Of a stretch of DNA of 64,000 nt, positions 52,773 through 61,298 are shown one piece after another (the stretch's first letter is position 1; every line of letters starts with the position of its first letter). The translations under genes and the position numbers were made by a program. This DNA is from Streptomyces sp. NBC_01689 (GTDB lineage Bacteria > Actinomycetota > Actinomycetes > Streptomycetales > Streptomycetaceae). Where the stretch lies: the NCBI RefSeq assembly GCF_036250675.1, contig NZ_CP109592.1:7378001-7442000 (forward strand), read 5' to 3'. The notes below the pieces were generated by a model. That model was not told where the DNA came from and made no database searches. It was given only the letters and a program-made list of their open reading frames with translations.

Positions 52773-54610
52773 CCACGCCTCCGACGACGAACCCTTCGAC
52801 GACGGCGCTTCCGACGACGACCTCTCCGCCGGCGACGACCCCGCATCCGGCGTCCGGACGTCCTTCGCTGGTGATCGTGGGGGCCGGCCCCCGCGGCACC
52901 GGTGTCCTGGAGCGGATGGCGGCCAACGCGCCCGAGCTGTACGCCGGTTCGGGTCTCGACATCCATCTCGTCGACCCGTATCCGCCGGGCGGCGGCCGCA
53001 TCTGGCGCGAGCGGCAGTCCCCGCTGCTGTGGATGAACTCCGAGGCCCAGGACGTCACGATGTTCACCGACGAGACCGTGGACATGGCGGGTCCGGTCCT
53101 GGCCGGCCCCACGCTCCACGAGTGGGCCGCCCTCGACGGACGGGTCTTCGCCGACCGGCAGCGTCAGGGCGGGTATCTGCGCTGGGTGTACGAGCGGACG
53201 GTGGCCGCCCTGCCGCCGGACATCACGGTCCACCACCATCCGTGCCGGGCCCTGCGGATCGACGAAGCACCCGACGGACGTCAACTGGTCCGGCTGGAGG
53301 GCCGCGCGGACCCGCTCGCCGCGGACCTCGTCGTCCTCACCCTCGGCCACCTCGACGCCGAACTCGACCCAGAACAGCGGGAGCTGGCCGCCTACGCCCG
53401 TGCGCACGGCCTGGTCCACCTGCCGCCCGACTTCACCGCGGACAGCGACCTGACGGCACTGGGAGCGGGCGAGCCGGTTCTCGTCCGCGGCTTCGGGCTC
53501 GCCTTCGTCGACCTGATGGTGCTGCTCACCGAGGGGCGCGGCGGACGGTACGACGGAGAGACCTACCTGCCCTCCGGGCGCGAGCCCGTGCTGTACGTCG
53601 GCTCCCGGCGAGGGGTCCCCTACCACTCCAAGATCGGGTATCCCTGGACGGGCGAACGGCCTCCGCTGCCACGGTTCTTCGGGCCTGACCAGGTCGGTGA
53701 ACTGCTCGCCCGGCCGGACGGTTTCGACTTCCGGCGGGACGTGTGGCCCCTGGTCGAGAAGGAGTTGGGGTTCGCCCACTACCACCGGCTGTTCACCGCC
53801 CACCCCGGGCGGACGCGGATGGCCTGGTCCGACTTCGAGGAGAAGTACGGGACCGGTGACGGCCCCGGGATCCGGGCCCTGGTGGCCTCCGCCGTACCCG
53901 ACCCCGCCGACCGGCTCGACCTCGACGCGCTGGACCGCCCGCTGGACGGGGTGCGCCACACCTCGTACGAGGAACTCCAGAACGGACTGCGCACCTACAT
54001 CGAAAAGGATCTGACGAGACGTCACGACGCAGCCAACAGCCCCGACTCGGCGGTGTTCCTCGGACTGCTCTCGGTCTACGGACAGTTGGTCAGACTCGGC
54101 GACATCGGCTCCTGGTGGCACGGCTTCTTCAGTTTTCTCGCGTCGGGGCCGCCCGGACCGAGGCTGCGCCAGATGCGGGCCCTCTCACGGGCCGGCATCC
54201 TGCGGTTCCTGGGCGCGGACATGACCGTCACCGCTGCCGAGGGGGTGTTCCGGGCGACCAGTGCCACCGTGCCCGGCGCGACGGTCGAGGCCCGTGCCCT
54301 CGTCGAGGCGCGACTGCCGCACCCCACGGTCGAGCGGACCCGCGACACCCTGCTGCGCGGGCTGTACGCCGAAGGCGCCGCCGCCACCCCGGAGGGGCTG
54401 CTCGCCGTCGACCCCGCGGACAACCGGGTCCTGGACCGCTCCGGCGTCCCGCACCCCCGGCGCTTCGCGCTCGGCCCGCACACCGACGCCCGGGGCTCCG
54501 GCGCATTCACCCGGCCGCGCACCGGCGGGCCGGCGTTCCGGCAGAACGACGCCACGGCCCGCGCCGCGCTGGTGTTCCTGCGGGACCTCGCCCGTCGCCC
54601 CACCGCCTGA
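52769..54610 (+). CDS. FAD/NAD(P)-binding protein
   Basis: A 613-residue protein of the FAD-NAD(P)-binding type. After a 30-residue Thr/Pro-rich lead comes SLVIVGAGPRGTGVLERMAANAP (dinucleotide-binding GxGxxG), HLVDPYPPGGGRIWRERQSPLLWMNSEAQDVTMF, and later a second conserved block, VLVRGFGLAFVDLMVLLTEGRGG. YVGSRRGVPYHSK and AFRQNDATARAAL follow. Such proteins accompany LLM flavoenzymes and sulfur/amino-acid ABC transporters in streptomycetes, suggesting a redox role in using organosulfur or N-compounds. ATG 52769 overlaps the permease remnant stop by 4 nt. Confidence 0.82.
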   Translation: MTTPPTTNPSTTALPTTTSPPATTPHPASGRPSLVIVGAGPRGTGVLERMAANAPELYAGSGLDIHLVDPYPPGGGRIWRERQSPLLWMNSEAQDVTMFTDETVDMAGPVLAGPTLHEWAALDGRVFADRQRQGGYLRWVYERTVAALPPDITVHHHPCRALRIDEAPDGRQLVRLEGRADPLAADLVVLTLGHLDAELDPEQRELAAYARAHGLVHLPPDFTADSDLTALGAGEPVLVRGFGLAFVDLMVLLTEGRGGRYDGETYLPSGREPVLYVGSRRGVPYHSKIGYPWTGERPPLPRFFGPDQVGELLARPDGFDFRRDVWPLVEKELGFAHYHRLFTAHPGRTRMAWSDFEEKYGTGDGPGIRALVASAVPDPADRLDLDALDRPLDGVRHTSYEELQNGLRTYIEKDLTRRHDAANSPDSAVFLGLLSVYGQLVRLGDIGSWWHGFFSFLASGPPGPRLRQMRALSRAGILRFLGADMTVTAAEGVFRATSATVPGATVEARALVEARLPHPTVERTRDTLLRGLYAEGAAATPEGLLAVDPADNRVLDRSGVPHPRRFALGPHTDARGSGAFTRPRTGGPAFRQNDATARAALVFLRDLARRPTA

Positions 54611-54700
54611 CCCCGGTCATCCGATGTCCGCCGAGGTCCCGCGCGTCGGTGCGGGTCCGCTCGTCCCCTGAAGACCGTTCATGGACCGTGAGAGGGAAAG

Positions 54701-55762
54701 GTGTCCTTAAAAATGACCGCACCGCACGGCCGGGGGCTGCTGCACCTGGCCGCCGCCGTCGATCAGCGCGGGTCCTTCGACGCCGCCGCCTACGTGGGGC
54801 CGGCGCAGCTGGCGGAGCGTGGCGCGCTCGACTTCGTGACGCTCGGCGACACCTCCGGGCGTCCCGGCCCCGACGCGCTCGGGGTGCTCGCGCGGGTCGC
54901 GTCGGCCACCCGCCGGATCGGCCTGGTGCCGACCGTGCCGGACATCCGCCCCGGCTCCCGTGAGGTGCGGGAGGCGGTGGAGAACCTCGACCGGATCAGC
55001 CGCGGCCGGGCGGGCTGGCGGTCCGGTGGGGCGACGGCCGGAGCGGGGACCGAGGGAACCCTGGAAACCGCGGGAGCTGAGGGGGGAACTGAGGGAGGGG
55101 ACGAGGCCCGGCGGGTGACCGACGGGGAGGACGGGCCCGGCACGGGAGGCGGGGGGACCGGTGGCGCCGGCGGCCGGGACACCTCGTACCGCGTCGACTA
55201 CCGGGGCGGCACCTTCTCCGTCACGGGTCCCCCGACCGGACCGCCGCCCCCGCAGGGACATCCGGTCCGGGTCGTGGACGCCACCGGGAGCTCCGTGCGC
55301 CGGACCGCGGCCCGGTACGCCGACGTGGCCCTCCTGCGGGTGACCGGTCCGGCGCAGGCCCGTGCCCTGCGGGCCGAACTCCGCGACGCGGCGGCCGAGT
55401 CCGGCCGCGCCCCCGACACCCTGAGGGTTCTCGGCACGCTCACCGTCGACCTCGGCGACGGCGAACGCGCGGCCGAGCCGGGGCACGGGGGCGGCGGCCC
55501 CCGGCGCACCCCGCGGGGCCCGCTGTACCGGGGCGGTCCCGTCGGTCTCGCCGAACTCATCACCCTCTGGCACGAGTCCGAGGCCGTCGACGGCTTCCAC
55601 CTGATCCCGGCCGAGCCGCACCGCGACCTGGAGCGGCTGGTGAACGGGACGGTGGCGCTGCTCCAGCACCGCGGACTGTTCCGCACCTTCTATCCGGGGA
55701 GCACGCTCAGGGAACACCTCCGACTGGCCCGGCCCGCGGGCCGGTACGCGGTGACCCGGTGA
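54701..55762 (+). CDS. LLM-class flavin oxidoreductase with an atypical central insertion
   Basis: A 353-residue protein. The start, LLHLAAAVDQRGSFDAAAYVGPAQLAERGALDFVTLGD, and SATRRIGLVPTVPDIRPGSREVREAVENLDRISRGRAGWR are those of bacterial luciferase-like monooxygenases. So are RVDYRGGTFSVTGPPTGPPPPQGHPVRVVDATGSS and AARYADVALLRV. The centre (around residues 110-160) is a Gly/Thr/Glu/Ala low-complexity run where the family normally has a conserved helix. The enzyme may be altered or inactive. GTG 54701 or ATG 54713 could be the start; AGAGGGAAAGG lies upstream. It is 90 bp after the FAD gene. Confidence 0.72.
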   Translation: MSLKMTAPHGRGLLHLAAAVDQRGSFDAAAYVGPAQLAERGALDFVTLGDTSGRPGPDALGVLARVASATRRIGLVPTVPDIRPGSREVREAVENLDRISRGRAGWRSGGATAGAGTEGTLETAGAEGGTEGGDEARRVTDGEDGPGTGGGGTGGAGGRDTSYRVDYRGGTFSVTGPPTGPPPPQGHPVRVVDATGSSVRRTAARYADVALLRVTGPAQARALRAELRDAAAESGRAPDTLRVLGTLTVDLGDGERAAEPGHGGGGPRRTPRGPLYRGGPVGLAELITLWHESEAVDGFHLIPAEPHRDLERLVNGTVALLQHRGLFRTFYPGSTLREHLRLARPAGRYAVTR

Positions 55763-55899
55763 GCGTCATGACCGTACGGGCGCGGGCCGGCCCGATGGCC
55801 CCGTCGTTCCGGGAGCGGGGCGCCCGCCCACGGAATACACCGGTACGACGCCGTGCTCGCACCCCGGGTCGGCGCGGCCCCTGTGGAAAGGTTGATCGC

Positions 55900-56682
55900 A
55901 TGACGACGGACGCATCCGAGGACTGGAAGCAGTGGCACGAGCACCGCATCGACACGGTGTCCGCGCCCTACGGCCCGCCGGCGCTCACCGGCACGCACTG
56001 GCTGGAGGATTATCCGGACGGGCGACTTCCGGACATCCCCGGGCGGTGGACCGCCGAGGAGGCGGGTGTCGTGCTGGCGGCGGGGCCCGAGGACGGCCTG
56101 AGCGTGGACGGCGAGCTCCTCACCGGGGAGGTCCGGCTCACGGCGGACGTGGGCCCGGCGGCCGGGGCGCGCGTCGCGGCCGGTGAGCGGCGCTTCGTCG
56201 TCCTGGTGCGTGAAGGGGAGTGGGGCGTACGCGACTTCGACCCCGCGGCTTCGACACGGACGGCGTTCAAGGGCATCGAGGCGACGCCGTACGACCCGCG
56301 CTGGTCGGTACCGGGGCACTTCACACCGTACGGAGAGAGGCGCACGGTACGGGTGGAGAACGCGGACGGGCGGACGCGCGGACTCGAACTCGGCGGCATC
56401 CTCGCCTTCACCCTGGACGGCGCGGATCTCACGCTCCAGGTGTCGGTCCAGAGCGACGGCTCGCTGTGGGCCGTGTTCGCCGACACCACCAGCGGGGACA
56501 GCAGTTACCGCTTCCGGTTCCTGCGCCCGGCGGCGCCCGACGCCGAGGGGCGCACGACGGTCGATTTCAACCGCGCCCTGCTCCCGCCGTGCGCGTTCGC
56601 CGACCACTTCGTCTGCCCCCTCCCGCCGCCCGGCAATACGCTGGGCGTGGCCGTCCCGGCGGGGGAGCGCACGCTGAGCTGA
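55900..56682 (+). CDS. DUF1684 family protein
   Basis: A 260-residue protein. The N-terminus WKQWHEHRIDTVSAPYGPPALTGTHWLEDYPDGRLPDIPGRWTAEEAGVVL and the middle KGIEATPYDPRWSVPGHFTPYGERRTVRVENADGRTRGLELGGILAFTLDG match DUF1684. The end, TTVDFNRALLPPCAFADHFVCPLPPPGNTLGVAVPAGER, is also typical. The family is beta-rich and without known function; it recalls proteins of the YwqG/lipid-binding kind only loosely. ATG 55900 has GAAAGG upstream. The frame is open to 55759 without conserved content. Confidence 0.85.
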   Translation: MTTDASEDWKQWHEHRIDTVSAPYGPPALTGTHWLEDYPDGRLPDIPGRWTAEEAGVVLAAGPEDGLSVDGELLTGEVRLTADVGPAAGARVAAGERRFVVLVREGEWGVRDFDPAASTRTAFKGIEATPYDPRWSVPGHFTPYGERRTVRVENADGRTRGLELGGILAFTLDGADLTLQVSVQSDGSLWAVFADTTSGDSSYRFRFLRPAAPDAEGRTTVDFNRALLPPCAFADHFVCPLPPPGNTLGVAVPAGERTLS

Positions 56683-56973
56683 GCCGAGTGGGGGAGCGGG
56701 GGCGGGGGAGCGGAGTGGGAGAGCGGGCGGCGACCCGGGCCGCACGGATTCCGCACCGTCGTACCGGAGAGATCAACACCCTTTTCCCGTACGCAAGTTG
56801 AACGCTGCACGGCCGAAAGGCGCCCTTGCGCCGGTCGGTCGTGCGGCCGAATACTCCCCCACAGCGCTTGTCAGGGGCACGGCTTGTCCGGAATCCGGAC
56901 GGGCCACTCCCGGCTGCGCCTCACGGGCCCCGACCCCACGCGGGCCCCCTACTTCCCTCGGGAGGAACGAAAA

Positions 56974-57879
56974 GTGAGGATCAAGCGCACCACCCCCACT
57001 CCTCGCAGCGGTATCGCGAGACGCGTCAAGCTGATCGCCGTGACCACCGGACTCGTGGCCGCGGCGGCGTTCGCCGCCCCCACCGCGAACGCGGCCGACG
57101 TCCACACATTCAGCGCCACCCAGCTGAGCACGGTCAACAAGTCGGTCCTCAACTCCGACATCGCGGGCACCGCCTGGGCGGTCGACGCCAAGACCAACCG
57201 CGTCGTCGTCACCGTCGACAGCACGGTCTCCCAGGCCGAGATCGCGAAGATCAAGAAGGACGCGGGAGGCAACTCCGCCGCCCTCACGATCAAGCACACC
57301 CCGGGCACGTTCAAGAAGCTGATCACCGGCGGCGACGCCATCTACGGCGGTTCCTACCGCTGTTCGCTCGGTTTCAACGTGCACAGCGGGAGCACCTACT
57401 ACTTCCTGACCGCGGGCCACTGCGGTGAGGTCGCCTCCACCTGGTACTCCAACTCCGGTCACACCACAACGCTGGGCACGAACGTCAGCTACAGCTTCCC
57501 GACCAACGACTTCGCGCTGGTCCGCTACACCAACTCCTCGGTCGCCCACCCGAGCGCGGTCGGCAGCCAGACCATCTCCAGCGCGGCCACGCCCAGCGTG
57601 GGTACGACCGTCTACCGTCGCGGCTCGACGACCGGCACGCACAGCGGCCGCGTCACCGCGCTGAACGCCACGGTCAACTACGGCGGCGGCGACGTGGTGT
57701 ACCAGATGATCCAGACCACCGTCTGCGCCGAGGGCGGCGACAGCGGCGGTCCGCTCTACGCGGGTTCCGTGGCCTACGGTCTGACCTCCGGTGGCAGCGG
57801 CAACTGCACCTCCGGCGGTACGACCTTCTTCCAGCCGGTCACCGAGGCGCTGAGCTACTACGGCGTGAGCGTCGGCTGA
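56974..57879 (+). CDS. Streptogrisin A/B-type secreted serine protease precursor
   Basis: A 301-residue pre-pro-protease of the S1 chymotrypsin fold. The signal peptide ends near ANAAD (residue 38). The alpha-lytic-type pro-region (about residues 39-115) ends at [10 protein letters not shown]. The mature enzyme begins [14 protein letters not shown]. Catalytic residues are His in TAGHCGEV, Asp in TNDFALVRY and Ser in GGDSGGPLY; the length matches SGPA/SGPB (about 300). Specificity is probably for large hydrophobic P1 residues, by family. GTG 56974 has GGGAGGAA 6 nt upstream. A 17-bp hairpin follows at 57980. Confidence 0.92.
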   Translation: MRIKRTTPTPRSGIARRVKLIAVTTGLVAAAAFAAPTANAADVHTFSATQLSTVNKSVLNSDIAGTAWAVDAKTNRVVVTVDSTVSQAEIAKIKKDAGGNSAALTIKHTPGTFKKLITGGDAIYGGSYRCSLGFNVHSGSTYYFLTAGHCGEVASTWYSNSGHTTTLGTNVSYSFPTNDFALVRYTNSSVAHPSAVGSQTISSAATPSVGTTVYRRGSTTGTHSGRVTALNATVNYGGGDVVYQMIQTTVCAEGGDSGGPLYAGSVAYGLTSGGSGNCTSGGTTFFQPVTEALSYYGVSVG

Positions 57880-57979
57880 CCGACTGATTCCTCCACGGCA
57901 CGACTCCCCCCACAGCACGACTCCCCCCACGGCACTTCCCCCACGGTGCCCCGCACGGTCAGCCGTGCAGCCGGCGGAA

Positions 57980-58018
57980 GGCGAGCCCCCGTACGCAACC
58001 GGCGTGCGGGGGCTCGCC
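57980..58018 (+). terminator. Terminator after the first streptogrisin gene
   Basis: A 17-bp stem with one G-U pair (57980-57996 with 58002-58018) and the loop AACCG, about 100 bp after the stop. Confidence 0.75.
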
Positions 58019-58119
58019 CTTGTCCAGGTGCCGGGGTTACCGTCGAGGTGAACCCGTGAGGCAGGCCCGCAGGGCCTGGCACACGCCTGATGCGCCACGT
58101 CGGACCCTGGGGGGCCGTG

Positions 58120-59205
58120 ATGGTCGAGGAACTGGTGGCGGCGGGAGTCTCCGTCGCGTCGGTGGGCCTGGTCTACGTGATGGCCGGGGCCCGTGTGGTC
58201 AAACAGTACGAACGCGGAGTGGTGCTGCGCCTCGGCCGGCTGCGCTCCGAGGTGCGTGATCCCGGGTTCACGATGGTCGTGCCCTTCGTCGACAAGCTGC
58301 GCAAGGTCAACATGCAGATCGTCACGATGCCGGTGCCCGCGCAGGAGGGCATCACCCGGGACAACGTCACGGTGCGGGTGGACGCGGTCGTCTACTTCAA
58401 GGTGGTGGACGCGGCCGACGCGGTCATCCAGGTCGAGGACTACCAGTTCGCGGTCTCCCAGATGGCGCAGACCTCGCTGCGTTCGATCATCGGCAAGAGC
58501 GATCTGGACGACCTGCTCGCCAACCGGGAGAAGCTCAACCAGGGCCTGGAGCTGATGATCGACAGTCCGGCCATGGGATGGGGCGTGCAGATCGACCGGG
58601 TGGAGATCAAGGACGTATCACTGCCGGAGACGATGAAGCGGTCGATGGCCCGGCAGGCCGAGGCCGACCGTGAGCGGCGGGCGCGGGTCATCAACGCGGA
58701 CGCGGAACTGCAGGCGTCGAGGAAGCTGGCGGAGGCCGCCGGGGTGATGTCCGAGCAGCCGGCCGCGCTGCAGCTGAGGCTGCTGCAGACGGTGGTGGCG
58801 GTCGCCGCGGAGAAGAACTCCACCCTCGTCCTGCCCTTCCCTGTCGAACTGCTGCGCTTCCTGGAACGGGCCCAGCAGCCGGCATCGGCCGCCCCGACGG
58901 CGGAACCGGTCGCCTCGGCGGCGGAATCGGCCGCCCCGACACCCGGCCCGGTGACACCGGTACCGTCCCAGGCACCGGCACCGGCACCGGCACCGGCACC
59001 GGCACCGGCACCGGCACCGGCACCGGCACCGGCACCGGCACCGGTCTCCCGGGTCACCGGACCGGCGGGAGCGGAACCCGGACCGGTGTCCCCGGCGCCG
59101 GAGTCCGCTCCGGTACCGATCGCCCCCGCGTCGGTCGCCCCCGCGTCGGTCGCCCCCGCGTCGGCGTCGCGCCCGGAACCGACCGCACCCGAAGCGAGCA
59201 TGTAA
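58120..59205 (+). CDS. SPFH/band-7 membrane protein with Pro/Ala repeat tail
   Basis: A 361-residue slipin-like protein. An N-terminal membrane hairpin (VAAGVSVASVGLVYVMAG) precedes the SPFH domain: VVKQYERGVVLRLGRLRSEVRDPGFTMVVPFVDKLRKVNMQIVTMPVPAQEGITRDNVTVRVDAVVYFKVVD and LRSIIGKSDLDDLLANREKL. A coiled region then leads to NSTLVLPFPVELLRFLE. From residue 255 the tail is Ala/Pro-rich, with an AP repeat from twelve GGCACC units. SPFH proteins form membrane scaffolds; no NfeD partner is seen. ATG 58120 follows GGGGGG; ATG 58090 is also in frame. The tail's composition continues past the TAA. Confidence 0.87.
   Translation: MVEELVAAGVSVASVGLVYVMAGARVVKQYERGVVLRLGRLRSEVRDPGFTMVVPFVDKLRKVNMQIVTMPVPAQEGITRDNVTVRVDAVVYFKVVDAADAVIQVEDYQFAVSQMAQTSLRSIIGKSDLDDLLANREKLNQGLELMIDSPAMGWGVQIDRVEIKDVSLPETMKRSMARQAEADRERRARVINADAELQASRKLAEAAGVMSEQPAALQLRLLQTVVAVAAEKNSTLVLPFPVELLRFLERAQQPASAAPTAEPVASAAESAAPTPGPVTPVPSQAPAPAPAPAPAPAPAPAPAPAPAPVSRVTGPAGAEPGPVSPAPESAPVPIAPASVAPASVAPASASRPEPTAPEASM
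58971..59042 (+). repeat. Hexanucleotide (GGCACC)12 microsatellite within the SPFH gene
   Basis: Twelve perfect head-to-tail copies of GGCACC, encoding an uninterrupted Ala-Pro run. Gains or losses of units would change tail length without a frameshift. A second, 15-bp repeat (GTCGCCCCCGCGTCG) occurs nearby at about 59125-59165. Confidence 0.97.
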
Positions 59206-59659
59206 GAAGCGGTCGCCCCGGCGCCGCTCGCCCCGACACCGCTCCCGCCGGAACCGCTCCCACCGGAACACGCCCCGGAACCGGCGCCTCCCGTCGCTCA
59301 GCAATCGGTGCGGGAGCAACCTCCCTCGGCCGAAAGCACCTTGGGACGACGTTCCGACAGGGCGAAAACAAGACAGGACTAGACCTCACAGGCCGCATCC
59401 CGACCCCTCGCACACAGTATTTGCAGTGGGAACTCGCGTGCTATGACCACGTACGGTCAAGGTGTGCGGGGCGCATGCGTGTTGCCGTATGCGCGTCCTG
59501 AAGTCGACCTTGTGTGCTCCCTGTGCGTCTCGGAATAGTGGGCGGCGAACAACGGGCATGGACACGGCATTTTGCTGCGTGCCGGGTGTGTGTCCGTACG
59601 CCTTCCGGTCCTGGGGGTCCCCACAACCTCCTCGGCCGACCCCCACAGGAGGACGTGAG
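59206..59659. other. Region between SPFH gene and second streptogrisin
   Basis: The first 177 bp stay open in the SPFH frame after the TAA at 59203-59205 up to TAG at 59380-59382, with a Pro/Ala/Glu-rich translation like the SPFH tail. The rest (59383-59659) is the upstream region of the protease gene, less GC-rich, with no other gene. The protease frame is open to 59462 but lacks a credible start there. Confidence 0.5.
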
Positions 59660-60742
59660 TTGAAGCACCGACGCATACCCGCGAGGCGTGCCGTCATGGC
59701 GGGAGCGGGCATCGCCGCACTCGTCGCCGCCGGAGCCACCTTCCAGACTGCGAACGCGAGCGAGACGCCGCAGGCTCCCGCGCCGCACACGTTGTCGATC
59801 ACGGCGGCCGGAAAGCTCGCCTCGACCCTCGGCGAGGATCTCGGCGCCGACGCGGCGGGAACGTATTACGACGCGAAGTCCCGGCACCTCGTGGTCAATG
59901 TGCTCGGCGAGGCCGCGGCCAAGGCCGTGACGTCGGCCGGCGCGAGGGCGAGACTCGTCGAGAACTCCCTGGCCGAACTGAAGAGCGCCCGTACGACGCT
60001 CAAGAGCGACGCGACCATCCCGGGCACCTCCTGGGCGACCGACCCGCAGAGCAACAAGGTCGTCGTCACCGCGGACCGTACGGTCTCCGCGGACGAATGG
60101 GCCAAGCTGACCAAGGTCGTGGACTCGCTCGGCTCCAAGGCCGAACTCCAGCGGACGAAGGGGGAGTTCAAGCCCTTCATCGCGGGAGGTGACGCCATCA
60201 CCGGCTCCGGTGGCCGCTGCTCGCTCGGCTTCAACGTGGTGAAGGGCGGCCAGCCGTACTTCATCACCGCCGGCCACTGCACCGAGGCGATCTCCAGCTG
60301 GTCGGACTCCAGCGGCAACCAGATCGGCACGAACGAGCAGTCCAGCTTCCCCGACAACGACTTCGGTCTGGTCAAGTACACCGGGAGCACGGAGCACCCG
60401 AGCGCGGTCGACCTCTACAACGGTTCCTCGCAGCCCATCACCAGGGCGGCCGAGGCGACCGTCGGCGAGAAGGTCACCCGCAGCGGTTCGACGACCCAGG
60501 TGCACAGCGGCACGGTGACGGGCCTGGACGCCACCGTGAACTACGGCAACGGCGACATCGTCAACGGGCTCATCCAGACCGATGTCTGCGCCGAGCCCGG
60601 CGACAGCGGCGGGTCGCTGTTCGACGGTGACAGCGCCATCGGCCTGACCTCCGGCGGCAGTGGCGACTGCACCTCGGGCGGTGAGACCTTCTTCCAGCCG
60701 GTCACGGAGGCGCTCTCGGCGTTCGGCGCCCAGATCGGCTGA
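59660..60742 (+). CDS. Streptogrisin C/D-type secreted serine protease precursor
   Basis: A 360-residue pre-pro-protease. TTG 59660, 7 nt after AGGAGG, gives [34 protein letters not shown], a basic signal peptide. The pro-region is longer than in the first copy (about residues 40-170, with the alpha-lytic prodomain [38 protein letters not shown]). The mature part begins [20 protein letters not shown]. The catalytic triad is His in TAGHCTEA, Asp in DNDFGLVKY, Ser in GDSGGSLF. There is no chitin-binding extension, so it resembles streptogrisin D. A 21-bp terminator follows. Confidence 0.92.
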   Translation: MKHRRIPARRAVMAGAGIAALVAAGATFQTANASETPQAPAPHTLSITAAGKLASTLGEDLGADAAGTYYDAKSRHLVVNVLGEAAAKAVTSAGARARLVENSLAELKSARTTLKSDATIPGTSWATDPQSNKVVVTADRTVSADEWAKLTKVVDSLGSKAELQRTKGEFKPFIAGGDAITGSGGRCSLGFNVVKGGQPYFITAGHCTEAISSWSDSSGNQIGTNEQSSFPDNDFGLVKYTGSTEHPSAVDLYNGSSQPITRAAEATVGEKVTRSGSTTQVHSGTVTGLDATVNYGNGDIVNGLIQTDVCAEPGDSGGSLFDGDSAIGLTSGGSGDCTSGGETFFQPVTEALSAFGAQIG

Positions 60743-60757
60743 CCCGAGCCGCTTCTC

Positions 60758-60803
60758 CGACAGAGGTCCCGTCCCCGCACGCGCGGGGACGGGACCTCTG
60801 TCG
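60758..60803 (+). terminator. Strong hairpin terminator after second streptogrisin
   Basis: A perfect 21-bp stem (60758-60778 with 60783-60803) and 4-nt loop ACGC, the longest hairpin in the window, 15 bp after the stop. Confidence 0.9.
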
Positions 60804-61178
60804 TGTGCGTCCCTCGGAGCAGGGTCGTCCCGCCGTCTCCGTGGGTGTCCCTGGCCGTGCCTCCGGCCATCGCGCCCGCGCTCTCGCTCCTCGCTGTCTC
60901 CCGACGTTTCCTGATGCTTCCCGGCGTTTCCCGGCCTCCGCCCGCGTCCCCCGGACCGCTGTGGCGTCGCGGCCGTCCTCGGCCACCGGCGTCCGACCCG
61001 TGGCTCGACACATCACGGAGAGTGGCATCCGTATCACCCGTCGTCGTCGGCCGTCCACCCCGGTCCGTTCGAACGCGGCACGGGGCGCGCCACGGCATGT
61101 TTTCCCTCAACTGCGCCACCCCGTCCGGGAGGTGGCGGGACGAGGCCTGTTCCGGGCATCGCTCACCTCGCCAAAGAA
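60804..61178. other. Intergenic region upstream of dnaE2
   Basis: About 375 bp with no believable gene; several short open frames are Arg/Ser/Pro-only. The SOS-like control sites of dnaE2 begin at 61179. Confidence 0.45.
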
Positions 61179-61194
61179 TCGCTGATGTGTTCGA
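61179..61194. promoter_or_regulatory. Candidate LexA box 1 (weak) upstream of dnaE2
   Basis: TCGCTGATGTGTTCGA matches the actinobacterial LexA palindrome TCGAAC-N4-GTTCGA at 9 of 12 fixed positions, with a perfect right half. Confidence 0.4.
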
Positions 61195-61223
61195 ATCTAA
61201 TCGCTGACCGGGGCTGATGGGGT

Positions 61224-61247
61224 TAGAGTAATCGAACGTACGTGCCA
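61224..61247 (+). promoter_or_regulatory. dnaE2 -10 and candidate LexA box 2
   Basis: TAGAGT (61224-61229) is a good -10, placing the start near 61236. TCGAACGTACGTGCCA (61232-61247) matches TCGAAC-N4-GTTCGA at 10 of 12 fixed positions, with a perfect left half, and would cover the start point. This fits LexA repression of an SOS polymerase. Confidence 0.55.
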
Positions 61248-61298
61248 TGAACGTATCGGGCGTATGGCTGAAAAGGGGTGGAGTGATGGAGGTGTGGC

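Noticed and set aside
61189..61200. GTTCGAATC, the T-loop consensus of a tRNA
   Set aside because: No matching acceptor, D or anticodon arms within 75 bp; the sequence is better explained as half of a LexA-like site.
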